Source of the DNA: Bacillota bacterium
GTDB taxonomy: Bacteria > Bacillota > Clostridia > Christensenellales > Christensenellaceae
Assembly: GCA_023393165.1 (NCBI GenBank)
Contig: JAEWMJ010000008.1
Coordinates: forward strand, 1 to 64,000
Length of the DNA stretch: 64,000 nucleotides
Direction of reading: 5' to 3'
Numbering within the stretch: the stretch's first letter is position 1; each line of letters opens with the position of its first letter. The translations under genes were made by a program, and so were the position numbers. The notes under the pieces were generated by a model that saw nothing but the letters and a program-made list of their open reading frames with translations, was not told the origin of the DNA and ran no database searches. This document shows, piece by piece, positions 52,487 to 60,705 of the stretch.

Positions 52487-52780
52487 ATGCTGATTGATGA
52501 TGAAATGCTTTACGATCCCGCATTCGGAAACGGTCTTGCCAATATTGCGGATCTGCGGAGACGCAGGCGAAAGTACGAGGACCGTCCGGATTATTTTCGT
52601 TATTTAAGGCCTTATCCGCGCAGGCGTTTCGTCCCGGTGCCGATCACAGTAAATCCAGGATACGTCCCTTACTATACTTATGACAGATACGGCCGGTGCT
52701 ACGCATACGACGGATATGACGGCTTGGCTGATTACCCCGCAACGGCTCCGTACGATTTGACGGATTACGACTTTTTTTAA
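52487..52780 (+). CDS. Small Tyr/Arg/Pro-rich protein
   Basis: The 97-residue protein is strikingly rich in tyrosine, arginine, proline and aspartate. A basic block (RRRRRKY, residues 25-31) is followed by a Tyr-rich tail (PYYTYDRYGRCYAYDGYDG). There is no signal peptide. The composition recalls spore-coat or other structural proteins, but no family was recognised. It has GAGAGAAGG upstream, stands alone, and is followed by a stem-loop. Confidence 0.6.
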   Translation: MLIDDEMLYDPAFGNGLANIADLRRRRRKYEDRPDYFRYLRPYPRRRFVPVPITVNPGYVPYYTYDRYGRCYAYDGYDGLADYPATAPYDLTDYDFF

Positions 52781-52789
52781 TTACCACAT

Positions 52790-52815
52790 CCCAAATTGTC
52801 TTACGACAATTTGGG
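52790..52815 (+). terminator. Stem-loop after the Tyr-rich protein gene
   Basis: CCCAAATTGTC pairs perfectly with GACAATTTGGG across TTAC, 9 bp past the stop codon. A T-run is missing, so termination strength is uncertain. Confidence 0.6.
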
Positions 52816-52937
52816 GACCCCGTAAATCAAAGAACAAATACTGTGGTATCCGAAAGGATGCCTGTTTTAATCTCCGGTTCGCGCATATTTGGTTCAAAGC
52901 GCGTTTTTGCCGGGCTTTCCGCATTCATTTTTAGGTG

Positions 52938-52966
52938 TTTCACACGCAGCCGAAATATGATATAAT
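52938..52966 (+). promoter_or_regulatory. Candidate promoter of the EFR1 gene
   Basis: A consensus TATAAT (52961-52966) has TTTCAC 17 bp upstream. The start codon is 170 bp downstream. The rest of the 52816-53137 gap shows no gene. Confidence 0.35.
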
Positions 52967-53137
52967 AAAATTATTCCAGGTTATACTCAATTAAATTGCG
53001 GGCGGTGTTGCACAGCGCTCTTAAAGGTTCTTATTTTATTTGTGTTTTAAAATTTTACCTCTAAACGTTTTGACTTTTTTACGTTATCCAATAAATCCCC
53101 TTTTCCATGGGAATCTGAATAAAAAGGAGGATGAGCA

Positions 53138-53953
53138 ATGATTGTTACAACTTTTTATTTCAGCGGTACGGGCAATACCAAATGGGCGGCGGAACAATTT
53201 CACCTGGCGGCATTGGAAAAAGGCCAGACAAGCCGCGTTTATTCCATTGAACAAAAAAACATGGATTTGTCAAATATCATCAGGGATACGGACATTCTGG
53301 GCGTCGCCTTTCCTGTGTACGCTATGAACCTGCCCGATATCATGAAGCAGTTTTTAGCCGGGCTGAACAAGGCGCTTCCCGCAAAGCCGCGGCCAATGCC
53401 TCTGTTTGTCATTACGACCGCGGGATATGCGGACGGCTGCGGGCCGTATGAGGCGGTCCGCCAGTTTTCCGCGGATACGGTCCGGCTTGCAGGCTATACC
53501 GGGCTGAAAATTGCGAACAATATTTCCACGCCTTCCGCAAAGACCGCTCCCCTTTCCCCCGAAGAACTAAAAAAACGTCTGGATATTGCAAAAAACAAGA
53601 TATCTGCGTTGGCGGACGCCCTGGCAGCGGGCCGGAGAAAAATAGAATCCGGCGTATACCGGATCGCCGTATTCCGGAAACAGATGAGCAATCTTCCGCG
53701 CAAGGCGGCCGAACAGCTCAGCATAAATGCGGAAACCTGCACGCAGTGCCTCGCCTGCGCGGACAACTGCCCTTCGGATGCGATCGTAAAAAACGATCAG
53801 GGAGCGCTTACAGTGCTGCCGGCCTGCACCGCCTGCATGCGGTGCTATAATATGTGCCCCACCGCTTCTGTGTGGCACAACGGCCAATACGCGGACCCTG
53901 CCGAATTTGTCCGTTACCGCGGACCGGCGTCCGTTTTAGTAAACGATGATTAA
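53138..53953 (+). CDS. EFR1-family flavodoxin-ferredoxin protein
   Basis: The 271-residue protein has an N-terminal flavodoxin-like domain with FYFSGTGNTKWAAE (the phosphate-binding loop) and VFVITTAGYADG. At the C-terminus are two 4Fe-4S motifs, CTQCLACADNCP and CTACMRCYNMCP. EFR1 proteins are anaerobe electron carriers, soluble in the cytoplasm. A second EFR1 protein starts at 63252. AAGGAGG precedes the ATG. Confidence 0.87.
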   Translation: MIVTTFYFSGTGNTKWAAEQFHLAALEKGQTSRVYSIEQKNMDLSNIIRDTDILGVAFPVYAMNLPDIMKQFLAGLNKALPAKPRPMPLFVITTAGYADGCGPYEAVRQFSADTVRLAGYTGLKIANNISTPSAKTAPLSPEELKKRLDIAKNKISALADALAAGRRKIESGVYRIAVFRKQMSNLPRKAAEQLSINAETCTQCLACADNCPSDAIVKNDQGALTVLPACTACMRCYNMCPTASVWHNGQYADPAEFVRYRGPASVLVNDD

Positions 53954-54039
53954 ATGAGGAATGTTGGATTGGTACGACGGCTTTGCGCCCTTGCAAGGAG
54001 CGAAATTGAAGGAATAACAGCGCTATTTCAAGAGTCTCT

Positions 54040-54075
54040 CCTGAGCGCAGCGAAGGATCTCAGCGACATAGCAGG
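54040..54075. repeat. Possible intergenic repeat fragment
   Basis: CTCCTGAGCGCAGCGAAGGA followed by TCTCAGCGACA resembles short palindrome-associated repeats I have seen scattered between genes in Bacillota. It lies in the leader of the DUF998 gene. Only one copy is visible here, so this is tentative. Confidence 0.25.
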
Positions 54076-54145
54076 GTACGAAGTCCGGCCACCAAGACAG
54101 CGTTCCGAATTAATCAGCGTTTACTTTATAGGAAGGAGTTCAGTA

Positions 54146-54775
54146 ATGAAATACAATCCTTTGCTGAAATGCGCGGGTATAGCGGCTATACCGGCGTACG
54201 TTTTTCTGACGTTCTTATCCCATCTGTCCGCCCCCAAAATCAATCCCATGGATAACTGGCTGAGCGATTTCGGCAGTACCATGCTGAATCCTTCCGGCGC
54301 GATTTTCTATAACGCCGGCTGTATATTGACATCCGCACTGCTCATCCTGTTTTTTGCGGGGATTACGCAATGGTACAGGGACGGAGCCGCTCCCAGGAAA
54401 TATACGGTGGGCTGCGTCTGCGCGCAGGTATCCGGTTTTTTTGCAGCCGCATGCCTTGTTTTTGCGGCGCTCATTCCCATTGGAACAAGCGGTCTGCACT
54501 CCGTATTCAGTATGTGGAATATGATCGGCTTCGATTGTTTCATGAGTTTCATGGCCGTATCGATATTTTTGAATCCTAATATCAGCAGCGGCATCGGAAT
54601 TCTGGGCATAGCCGCCTCCGCGTTTAATATCGTTACCACAAACGCGTTTGAAAACCTCTTTATAGCCCAATGGATCTATATCCCCCTCTTCATGCTGTTT
54701 GTCTTACTCATTATTATAACCTACCCAAAGGCAGGGCACGCCGCGCCAAAACAAACCGTGCAGGGCGCAGCCTGA
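54146..54775 (+). CDS. DUF998-family membrane protein
   Basis: The start (MKYNPLLKCAG) is set by GGAAGGAG; the longer upstream frame has no ribosome site and crosses a repeat-like segment. The 210-residue protein has six hydrophobic helices and the DUF998 loop NPMDNWLSDFG with NPSGAIFYNAG. DUF998 proteins have no known reaction. It may be co-transcribed with the EFR1 gene, 192 bp upstream. Confidence 0.72.
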   Translation: MKYNPLLKCAGIAAIPAYVFLTFLSHLSAPKINPMDNWLSDFGSTMLNPSGAIFYNAGCILTSALLILFFAGITQWYRDGAAPRKYTVGCVCAQVSGFFAAACLVFAALIPIGTSGLHSVFSMWNMIGFDCFMSFMAVSIFLNPNISSGIGILGIAASAFNIVTTNAFENLFIAQWIYIPLFMLFVLLIIITYPKAGHAAPKQTVQGAA

Positions 54776-54811
54776 ATATTTGATGTTTGCCTGGTCTTAA
54801 TAAACGAAAAA

Positions 54812-54829
54812 GGAGAGCCGGAACTCTCC
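54812..54829 (-). terminator. Terminator of the TPR gene
   Basis: On the minus strand GGAGAG-TTCCGG-CTCTCC is followed by TTTTTCG, 34 bp past the stop codon. Confidence 0.7.
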
Positions 54830-54862
54830 AACGATAATGGGACCGCTAACATAATTCAGATT

Positions 54863-55471
54863 TTAATTCAGATTCTTTTTCGGCGGGACGTCATATTTAT
54901 GGACGTAAACCTTTGTTTTATCTTTGAGTCCGGCCATTTTGCACAGTTCTGCCAGCCTGCTGTTTTCCTGCCCTGCATCCCGGCAGTTCAGTAAAGAAAG
55001 AAGATTTGCGTGATAAATCATAGCCGCTTTGTAGTCCTTTTGGGCTTCATAAAGACGGCAGACATTTTCCAGCACTTCTAAGTATCTGCTGTTCTGCACG
55101 CCGGCCTTATGCTTGTAGATTTGAAGGGTTTGCAGGTAATAATGCAGCGCCTTGTCATATTCCCCCGCTTTTTCAAATGTCGAAGCCATATTTTCTATTA
55201 CAACCGCATACTCAAAGGAATCCGGCCCCAAATGGTCGTATATGATGCCCCTCAGCAACACAAACCAGTCGAGTGAACGCAATAACTTTCCGACTCTGCG
55301 GAAATATACCCCAAGTTCGTAGAGAACCGTGATATATGCAGAGTTCATTTTCCCGCAGCATGGCTGATTCATAATGAGCGCCGTAAGCAGAAACTCCTCC
55401 ACCTCGGCTGTTTTCCCAGCTGCATATAGTTCGTCCAAAGTCTCATAGATCGATTCGGATGTGCCGTACAT
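54863..55471 (-). CDS. Tetratricopeptide-repeat protein
   Basis: The start MYGTSESI follows GAGGGGG five bases upstream. The 202-residue soluble protein contains several TPR-like units, clearest in AGEYDKALHYYLQTLQIYK and YLEVLENVCRLYEAQKDYKAAMIYH. It has no signal peptide and is a stand-alone gene with its own terminator. The repeats suggest a protein-protein scaffold; the partner is unknown. Confidence 0.72.
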   Translation of the reverse strand: MYGTSESIYETLDELYAAGKTAEVEEFLLTALIMNQPCCGKMNSAYITVLYELGVYFRRVGKLLRSLDWFVLLRGIIYDHLGPDSFEYAVVIENMASTFEKAGEYDKALHYYLQTLQIYKHKAGVQNSRYLEVLENVCRLYEAQKDYKAAMIYHANLLSLLNCRDAGQENSRLAELCKMAGLKDKTKVYVHKYDVPPKKNLN

Positions 55472-55737
55472 GCTTACCCCCTCTTTCAATTAATTTAAGG
55501 GAACAGGAAATATTCTGTCATGTTTTGCTTTGCTGCCGATATTTATTCCTAAACTTTTTATACAGCGTTTAAACTTAAGAATAAAAAAAACATTATTTTG
55601 TCACACTTTCGACATAATATGACAAAGGATGAAGAAACGCGTCTGTCGAAAAATATAATAATCGCACCGTAAAAATAATTTGGCATAAATACCCCCATGC
55701 TAAAATCATGTTTTAAGCTTATAAAAGGAGGATGCTT

Positions 55738-56265
55738 ATGTTGAAATTAGTTGATCCGGATCTGAAATACAAATTCCACTACATCGAAATGATGGAACAA
55801 TGGCGGCTGACCTGCGAAACCCCGGTTCCCTGGGTATTACAGATGGATTATTCGGATATGTGCAGTCTGATAAAAAATTTAAAAGATCTTAAGAAGGGAA
55901 TAGGCGTGCCCCAGGGGCTGGTACCCTGCAGCGCTTACTGGGGCTACGACGATGAAACGGACAAACTCATCGGCGCAATTGACGTAAGGCATTATTTGAA
56001 TAGTCACCTGTACAATACCTGGGGATATATCGAATTCGGCGTACGGCCGGATGAAAGAAAAAAAGGCTATGCAACAGGCCTTCTCAAACTGGCGCTGGAG
56101 AAGTGCAGGAATCTTCCTGTCAAAAAAGTTTTGCTGGGCTGTTACAAGGCAAACGAAGCCTGCGTGAAGGTCATAATTAAAAACGGTGGAATTCTGGAAA
56201 ACGAATTTCCTGAAAACAAAACCGGAAGACTGATACAGAGATATTGGGTCGGCATAAAAGGCTAG
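55738..56265 (+). CDS. GNAT-family N-acetyltransferase
   Basis: The start MLKLVDP follows AGGAGG six bases upstream. The 175-residue protein has the GNAT core WGYIEFGVRPDERKKGYATGLLKLAL, where RKKGYATG is the acetyl-CoA pyrophosphate loop, and the C-terminal ANEACVKVIIKNGGILENE. The tail GRLIQRYWVGIK is repeated in a broken copy at 56477-56593. The substrate is unknown, probably an amino group on an amino acid or drug. Confidence 0.87.
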   Translation: MLKLVDPDLKYKFHYIEMMEQWRLTCETPVPWVLQMDYSDMCSLIKNLKDLKKGIGVPQGLVPCSAYWGYDDETDKLIGAIDVRHYLNSHLYNTWGYIEFGVRPDERKKGYATGLLKLALEKCRNLPVKKVLLGCYKANEACVKVIIKNGGILENEFPENKTGRLIQRYWVGIKG

Positions 56266-56368
56266 CAAGCAGTTTTTTATAAGACCGACGTTTTTTCAGC
56301 CGGTAAGCAATTATATAAATATTTTATTACGAACAGCAATTCCATCTTAAATGTAGACGGAGTATATT

Positions 56369-56593
56369 ATGAAAAAAGTTATCATCATTGGCGGCGGAAT
56401 TGCCGGGCTTTCCGGCGGGCCTTATCAGCCTCCGCACACCCGTTCCCGGCTTTAAGGCATGCGGAATGGCGGCAAGAGAAAGGAAAATGCGGCTTCCGCC
56501 AAAGCTATACAAAAAAACGTCGGAATTCTGAAAAACGAGATTGCCGAAAGAAACATTGGGAAGATCATTCAAAGATACCGGATATACATCTAA
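56369..56593 (+). pseudogene. Scar: FAD-protein N-terminus joined to a GNAT C-terminus
   Basis: A start with ACGGAG upstream reads MKKVIIIGGGIAGLSGG, the FAD-binding opening of a phytoene-dehydrogenase-like protein, but stops after 28 codons. From about 56477 another frame reads NAASAKAIQKNVGILKNEI and then ERNIGKIIQRYRIYI, matching the end of the GNAT protein just upstream. Two unrelated gene ends are fused by deletion, so neither is functional. Confidence 0.6.
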
Positions 56594-56618
56594 AAAAGAG
56601 GGCAAAGCCCTCTTTTTT
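56592..56618. terminator. Bidirectional terminator
   Basis: GAGGGC-AAA-GCCCTC is flanked by A6 and T6 tracts. It closes the remnant above and could also stop the convergent AraC gene. Confidence 0.8.
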
Positions 56619-56684
56619 GATATTCATTTCTGAGCACAGCGGTATAAATCATTTTCACATCGTCCAACTGCCTGCTGCTGCCCG

Positions 56685-57650
56685 TCAGACAAAATTGTTT
56701 TCCCGGTTCAGTGACCGCACAGGCCGCGCTTCAATATATCCCCTGTAACCCTGGGGCGCAAGCTGGATGCGCGGAGAATCCTCATCCGCCCATTCGAATC
56801 CGTACAGTGTGGGATCATAGCTTTTCATCAATTCCCACATGATGCCTATGGCGTCCATGAAATCCTCATCCCTGAAAGGCTGCCCCTGGAATACCATAAG
56901 ACGGCAGGGCTCAAGTTCCATCATTTCATATCCTTTGGGCAAAGGCTTGTCATAGTCCAGAGGCACCTCCACTCCCTGTATATAACGGGATGTCCCTTTC
57001 CGGATGAGTTTTTTGGGCAGCCACATGCCCACAGGCTCGTAAAGCGCTTCCTTTACGCTGCATAAAACGCCCCATACATCGCATCCAACCTCTTCGCAGT
57101 ATGCAAAATAGTCTTCCGCGCTGGTTCCGCGTTTCACTACCGCGCGCCGTGCCGGTCTTTCCACTACCTGAACAAATACGGTATCCGGTTTTTCCATTTT
57201 TTCCATTTCTCTCTCTCCTCCATATTTCCATTGGTAGGTGCCTCTGGCGTCGTACGGCATAAACAGGGCGATCGGCGGAGCATTTTCGGAATATGTTTTT
57301 GGCGTTACTCCGAAGGCTCTCGTAAACGCGCGCGTGAATCCTTCGTGAGAATCAAAAACGAAATCAAACGCCACGTCAGAAACCTTCTTCCGCCCGTCTC
57401 TCAAGAGCAGGGCCGCCTGCGAAAGGCGCAGAGCCCTGATATAGGCAAAGGGCGTTTTTCCCGTGATCTCGCCGAAGATCCTTGCGCAGTGCCAGGGCGA
57501 ATACCCCGCAGTCCTGGCCAGATCTTGCAATGTGATCGGTTCGTCAATATGCGCCTCTATATACGACTGCATACGCGCAACAGCCTCATAATTTGCCGAT
57601 TTATCCGCTTGAAGCACCTCCTTATGGAAACAGGATATCACGCCGGCCAC
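56685..57650 (-). CDS. AraC-family regulator with GyrI-like effector domain
   Basis: Residues about 20-125 form the double helix-turn-helix (ITLQDLARTAGYSPWHCARIFGE and SDVAFDFVFDSHEGFTRAF in parts). Residues about 155-310 form a GyrI/BmrR-type small-molecule-binding domain (GTSRYIQGVEVPL, LEPCRLMVFQGQPF). Such proteins are multidrug or lipophilic-ligand sensors. The GTG start used here has no clear ribosome site. AAGGAGG lies within the first codons, so the true start could be further in. Confidence 0.82.
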   Translation of the reverse strand: MAGVISCFHKEVLQADKSANYEAVARMQSYIEAHIDEPITLQDLARTAGYSPWHCARIFGEITGKTPFAYIRALRLSQAALLLRDGRKKVSDVAFDFVFDSHEGFTRAFTRAFGVTPKTYSENAPPIALFMPYDARGTYQWKYGGEREMEKMEKPDTVFVQVVERPARRAVVKRGTSAEDYFAYCEEVGCDVWGVLCSVKEALYEPVGMWLPKKLIRKGTSRYIQGVEVPLDYDKPLPKGYEMMELEPCRLMVFQGQPFRDEDFMDAIGIMWELMKSYDPTLYGFEWADEDSPRIQLAPQGYRGYIEARPVRSLNRENNFV

Positions 57651-57706
57651 TTTTTTTCTTGACCTGCGTTGCTGATCTCCGCTGCAGTCGAACGGTAAAA
57701 AAATGA

Positions 57707-57728
57707 AAAGCTCCGGAACCGGAGCTTT
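57707..57728 (-). terminator. Terminator of the lipoprotein gene
   Basis: AAAGCTCCG and CGGAGCTTT pair across GAAC. The minus strand continues with a T-rich run. It lies 10 bp past the stop codon. Confidence 0.78.
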
Positions 57729-57738
57729 ATAAAACCTC

Positions 57739-58440
57739 TTATTTCTGGGGTTTTACATAAACAAGATAGTCTTCTTCGGATATTTGCTGTGCGCCGCCCG
57801 GCGACGGGATATCCATGAAATCGGATGTAATGCTTTTGATCCCCCATACTCCGCCGTACTGCACCAGGGTGAACCCCGCCATAAACGTTTTTCCATTATG
57901 CTGAAGGAGCGCAATGCGTTCCGTATATGCGTCAGCCCCCCATACCGCCGCGCTGTCCTTTGTGCTCTCCCGGTATACGTCCGAATCCACTTCAAAGTCG
58001 TAGTCTTCAAGATATGGTTTATCCACGCGCAGAACGGCAAGATCCTTTAGTTTTGCAATATTGGACCCCTTAAAGAATTGCTGGCTCCACCCCGGATCCT
58101 CCGGATCATAGGGACCGAGGCCTGTCGCCTCGCCTTGCAGCAGAGTCAGCGCCAGATATCCTGTTTCCCTGGCATAATCGCTTTTTATTGTTTGCGCAGA
58201 CTGGTCCTGCGCGTTGGACAGTATCGTTTTATTGTACAAGCCGGCGTCGAATTCCTTTATCATCGTGTCTGCCGGGCAAAGTTGCATGGCGGCGTCAAAA
58301 TCGCCTGCCGCGACGTCCGCAGCAAAGCCTTGGATCGCCTTTTCGGGCGAATCGATAACAGAAGTTTCCTGCTCCTTGCCGCAGCCGGAAAGTATAATTG
58401 TAATTACCGCCAACAGAATCAAAAATACTTTTGATTTCAT
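57739..58440 (-). CDS. Lipoprotein of unknown function
   Basis: The 233-residue protein has a lipoprotein signal with lipobox ILSGC. Its N-terminal half, after the signal, has a pattern of small residues (AADVAAGDFDAAMQLCP) like the NTF2-like or DUF4878 domains of secreted proteins. No catalytic motif was seen. It is a lone gene with a terminator. Confidence 0.65.
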   Translation of the reverse strand: MKSKVFLILLAVITIILSGCGKEQETSVIDSPEKAIQGFAADVAAGDFDAAMQLCPADTMIKEFDAGLYNKTILSNAQDQSAQTIKSDYARETGYLALTLLQGEATGLGPYDPEDPGWSQQFFKGSNIAKLKDLAVLRVDKPYLEDYDFEVDSDVYRESTKDSAAVWGADAYTERIALLQHNGKTFMAGFTLVQYGGVWGIKSITSDFMDIPSPGGAQQISEEDYLVYVKPQK

Positions 58441-58533
58441 AGTAAACTGCCTTTTGTGCTTGGACTTTGAATTATTATATCAAGAATGTGCTTTCTTGTA
58501 AACCGGCCTTTTAACGCCTTTTTTACATTACGC

Positions 58534-58992
58534 CTAACTTGCCCCGCCGATATTCAGGTATGTGTACAGTCCGCCGCTCTGCGCGGGAAAATCCGCTTTT
58601 TGATATGACCGTTCGTCCCCTCCTGTCTTAAACAGGGTAATATCGTTATTGCTTTTATAGTACATGGTGTATTGCGTGGATTGCCCGTCCTTATCGTATA
58701 CGGCAAGTATATATGGAGTGCCTTCCAGGCTTGGCAGGGGTTCTGGTCCGGACGACCAGGAAGCATTATTCATCAGTTCGGCAACAGCCTTTAAAACGGC
58801 GCTGTCAGTTGTTTCAAACACCTTCTGGTCACGGTTTTTGTTCCATACAACAATTTGTCCGGCTTCACTCCCGGATACCGCTGCCTGCGGCGCGGACGTA
58901 TCCGCCGGAGGCCCCGGCATATAAAATAAGGTTGTGGCAAGGATCCCCACCACGAGACATGCCGCCAGGATTATAAATATTGCTCTTTTCAT
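58534..58992 (-). CDS. Exported protein of unknown function
   Basis: The 152-residue protein has an N-terminal hydrophobic helix (AIFIILAACLVVGILATTLFY in part) and a Pro/Ala-rich linker. The rest is a small beta-rich domain (GTPYILAVYDKDGQSTQYTMYY, DITLFKTGGDERSY in parts). There is no lipobox cysteine, so it is probably membrane-anchored by its N-terminus. The family was not recognised. Confidence 0.6.
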   Translation of the reverse strand: MKRAIFIILAACLVVGILATTLFYMPGPPADTSAPQAAVSGSEAGQIVVWNKNRDQKVFETTDSAVLKAVAELMNNASWSSGPEPLPSLEGTPYILAVYDKDGQSTQYTMYYKSNNDITLFKTGGDERSYQKADFPAQSGGLYTYLNIGGAS

Positions 58993-59037
58993 AGAACCTC
59001 CACTTAAGTATTATCCAACAATAATTTATATTTCGTA

Positions 59038-59748
59038 TTAAAAGGGACTTTTACCGGCAAGCCATCCCTGCGCTTCCCAGTGCGCCCTGTCCGTCTCGTT
59101 CCATGAATTCTTTTTCTGCGCTCCCCGCATCAGGCCAAACAGAATTCTGATTATAATTGGCACGGGCAGTCTGCCGATCCGGTTTAATGCGCGAACAGAG
59201 GTTTTTGCTGTCCGGGCAGCCGTATTTTGGATCTTTATTTTGTTTTTATCCGAAACTTCTTCCCATTTCATGGCTGCGACCGCTTTTTTCAGTGTATATA
59301 CGCGCTTAATTCCCCAGAATTGAAGGCTGTTTTTCATCGTTTTGGCGGTATGGGAAAGCCCCGCGCCCGCGGTGGTTGTGATGACCACGCCTACCTTTCT
59401 AAACATTTCCGGAGCCGGGCGGTGGCTGATCCACATATAACAGAGATGGTCTATCAGCGCTTTCATCCCGCCGGTCACATCGAACCCGTAAACCGGGGAT
59501 GATAAAACAATGATGTCGGCGGCTTTCAGCGCTTCCGCAATAGGCTGGACGTTCCCGGCATGAGGACAGTTTTGTTCCCCTTTATAAAAGCAGGTAAAGC
59601 AGCCCAGGCAAAAATCGGACAGGTCTTTTGGCAGCGTAAATTCAGTTATTTCGTTTGCCCCGTACTTTTCCAGTTCTTTTAAATAAAGCTGCACCGTGTT
59701 CCATGTGCTGCCGTGGCGGGCGTTTCCGTATACTACCGCAACCTTCAT
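59038..59748 (-). CDS. NAD(P)H-dependent FMN reductase/flavodoxin-fold protein
   Basis: The 236-residue protein has the flavin phosphate loop VVYGNARHGSTWNTV, a cysteine cluster CLGCFTCFYKGEQNC as in iron-sulfur flavoprotein-like members, and IIVLSSPVYGFDVTGGMKALIDH for the isoalloxazine site. It overlaps the TetR gene by 4 bp (ATGA) and is very likely its target. It may reduce quinones, nitro-aromatics or metals. Confidence 0.82.
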   Translation of the reverse strand: MKVAVVYGNARHGSTWNTVQLYLKELEKYGANEITEFTLPKDLSDFCLGCFTCFYKGEQNCPHAGNVQPIAEALKAADIIVLSSPVYGFDVTGGMKALIDHLCYMWISHRPAPEMFRKVGVVITTTAGAGLSHTAKTMKNSLQFWGIKRVYTLKKAVAAMKWEEVSDKNKIKIQNTAARTAKTSVRALNRIGRLPVPIIIRILFGLMRGAQKKNSWNETDRAHWEAQGWLAGKSPF

Positions 59749-60389
59749 TTCCCTTCCTCCTTTTTGATGGCGTAAATATTTACAAACTGCGCGATATGCC
59801 TTTGGAACAGATCTTTTGCTTCACTAAGGCTTTGTTTGTCGTTGTCAAATTTATAGAATATCAAAAAGATGGGCGCAAAAAATTCCAATGCCATTATATA
59901 AGGATCAACGTCTATAAAACAGCCCGCCGCTATCAGCGCTTCAAAAAGCCTGGATTGGTAATCAAGAGCGCCTTCAAAGGAAATCTCCCGGTACATTTTG
60001 GCGATCTTTTCATTTCTGTATTGCTCCATTGTAAGCATTTTGCGCATCTGCACATTGATTTCGTCTGTAAAGTAAAAGTCGAATATACTTCCGGTAATCA
60101 GCACAAACTGCTCGGGCGGCATGTTTTTGTACGTGTTTATTGTTTTTTCATCCACCGAAAACTGCATATCTTCCCCCGTCAGATCCATTTTGGAGAAAAA
60201 AGCTTCCCCGCGGGCATTATATTCGCTTATGATGCTGTCAAAGATATCCTGTTTGCCGGTAAAATGATTATAGAGCGAGCTTTCTTTTATCCCCACGGCG
60301 CCGGCAATATTCCGGACCGAGACGGCTTCAAAGCCTTTTTCGGAAAACAGCCGGAGCGCTTCTCTTAATATCCTGTCTCTTGTATTCAT
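59745..60389 (-). CDS. TetR-family transcriptional regulator
   Basis: The start MNTRDRILREA follows GAGGTG. The 214-residue protein has the TetR helix-turn-helix (FSEKGFEAVSVRNIAGAVGIKESSLYNHF region) and a helical ligand domain. It is first in a two-gene operon with the flavoprotein. Its promoter, 130 bp upstream, contains a perfect palindrome that fills the -35/-10 spacer, which fits autorepression. Confidence 0.87.
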   Translation of the reverse strand: MNTRDRILREALRLFSEKGFEAVSVRNIAGAVGIKESSLYNHFTGKQDIFDSIISEYNARGEAFFSKMDLTGEDMQFSVDEKTINTYKNMPPEQFVLITGSIFDFYFTDEINVQMRKMLTMEQYRNEKIAKMYREISFEGALDYQSRLFEALIAAGCFIDVDPYIMALEFFAPIFLIFYKFDNDKQSLSEAKDLFQRHIAQFVNIYAIKKEEGK

Positions 60390-60516
60390 AATCCACCTCA
60401 CACAAGCAGCATAACCCGGGACGTCTCAACGCGCAACGTTTGCAATAATCAGCGCCGCTATAATGTAAAAACACCGCTTTTTATTTGCCTGGTTCTTTCT
60501 AAAAAATATACTTACA

Positions 60517-60545
60517 AATATAACTAACAATCGTTAGTTTGTCAA
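60517..60545 (-). promoter_or_regulatory. TetR operon promoter with spacer-filling operator
   Basis: On the minus strand TTGACA (60545-60540) and TATATT (60522-60517) are exactly 17 bp apart. The spacer together with the adjacent -10 base is AACTAAC-GATT-GTTAGTT, a perfect 7-4-7 palindrome. A bound TetR dimer would exclude RNA polymerase. The rest of the 60390-60705 gap has no gene. Confidence 0.75.
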
Positions 60546-60705
60546 TACCTTTATTTAAAAAATTATCAAATAAAAAGCCCCTCCGTATAAACGAAAAGGC
60601 CCGGGATTTAGACTATGTATATTTTAACGCATAATCAAAGAGATAATTATATGGCTTATCTGGAAGAGTCACTCATCAATCCTTTGTCCGGATCAATCAT
60701 ATCCA

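Noticed and set aside
53954..54145. N-terminal extension of the DUF998 gene to 53954
   Set aside because: The extra 64 residues cover a repeat-like segment and have no ribosome site, while GGAAGGAG precedes the internal ATG at 54146.
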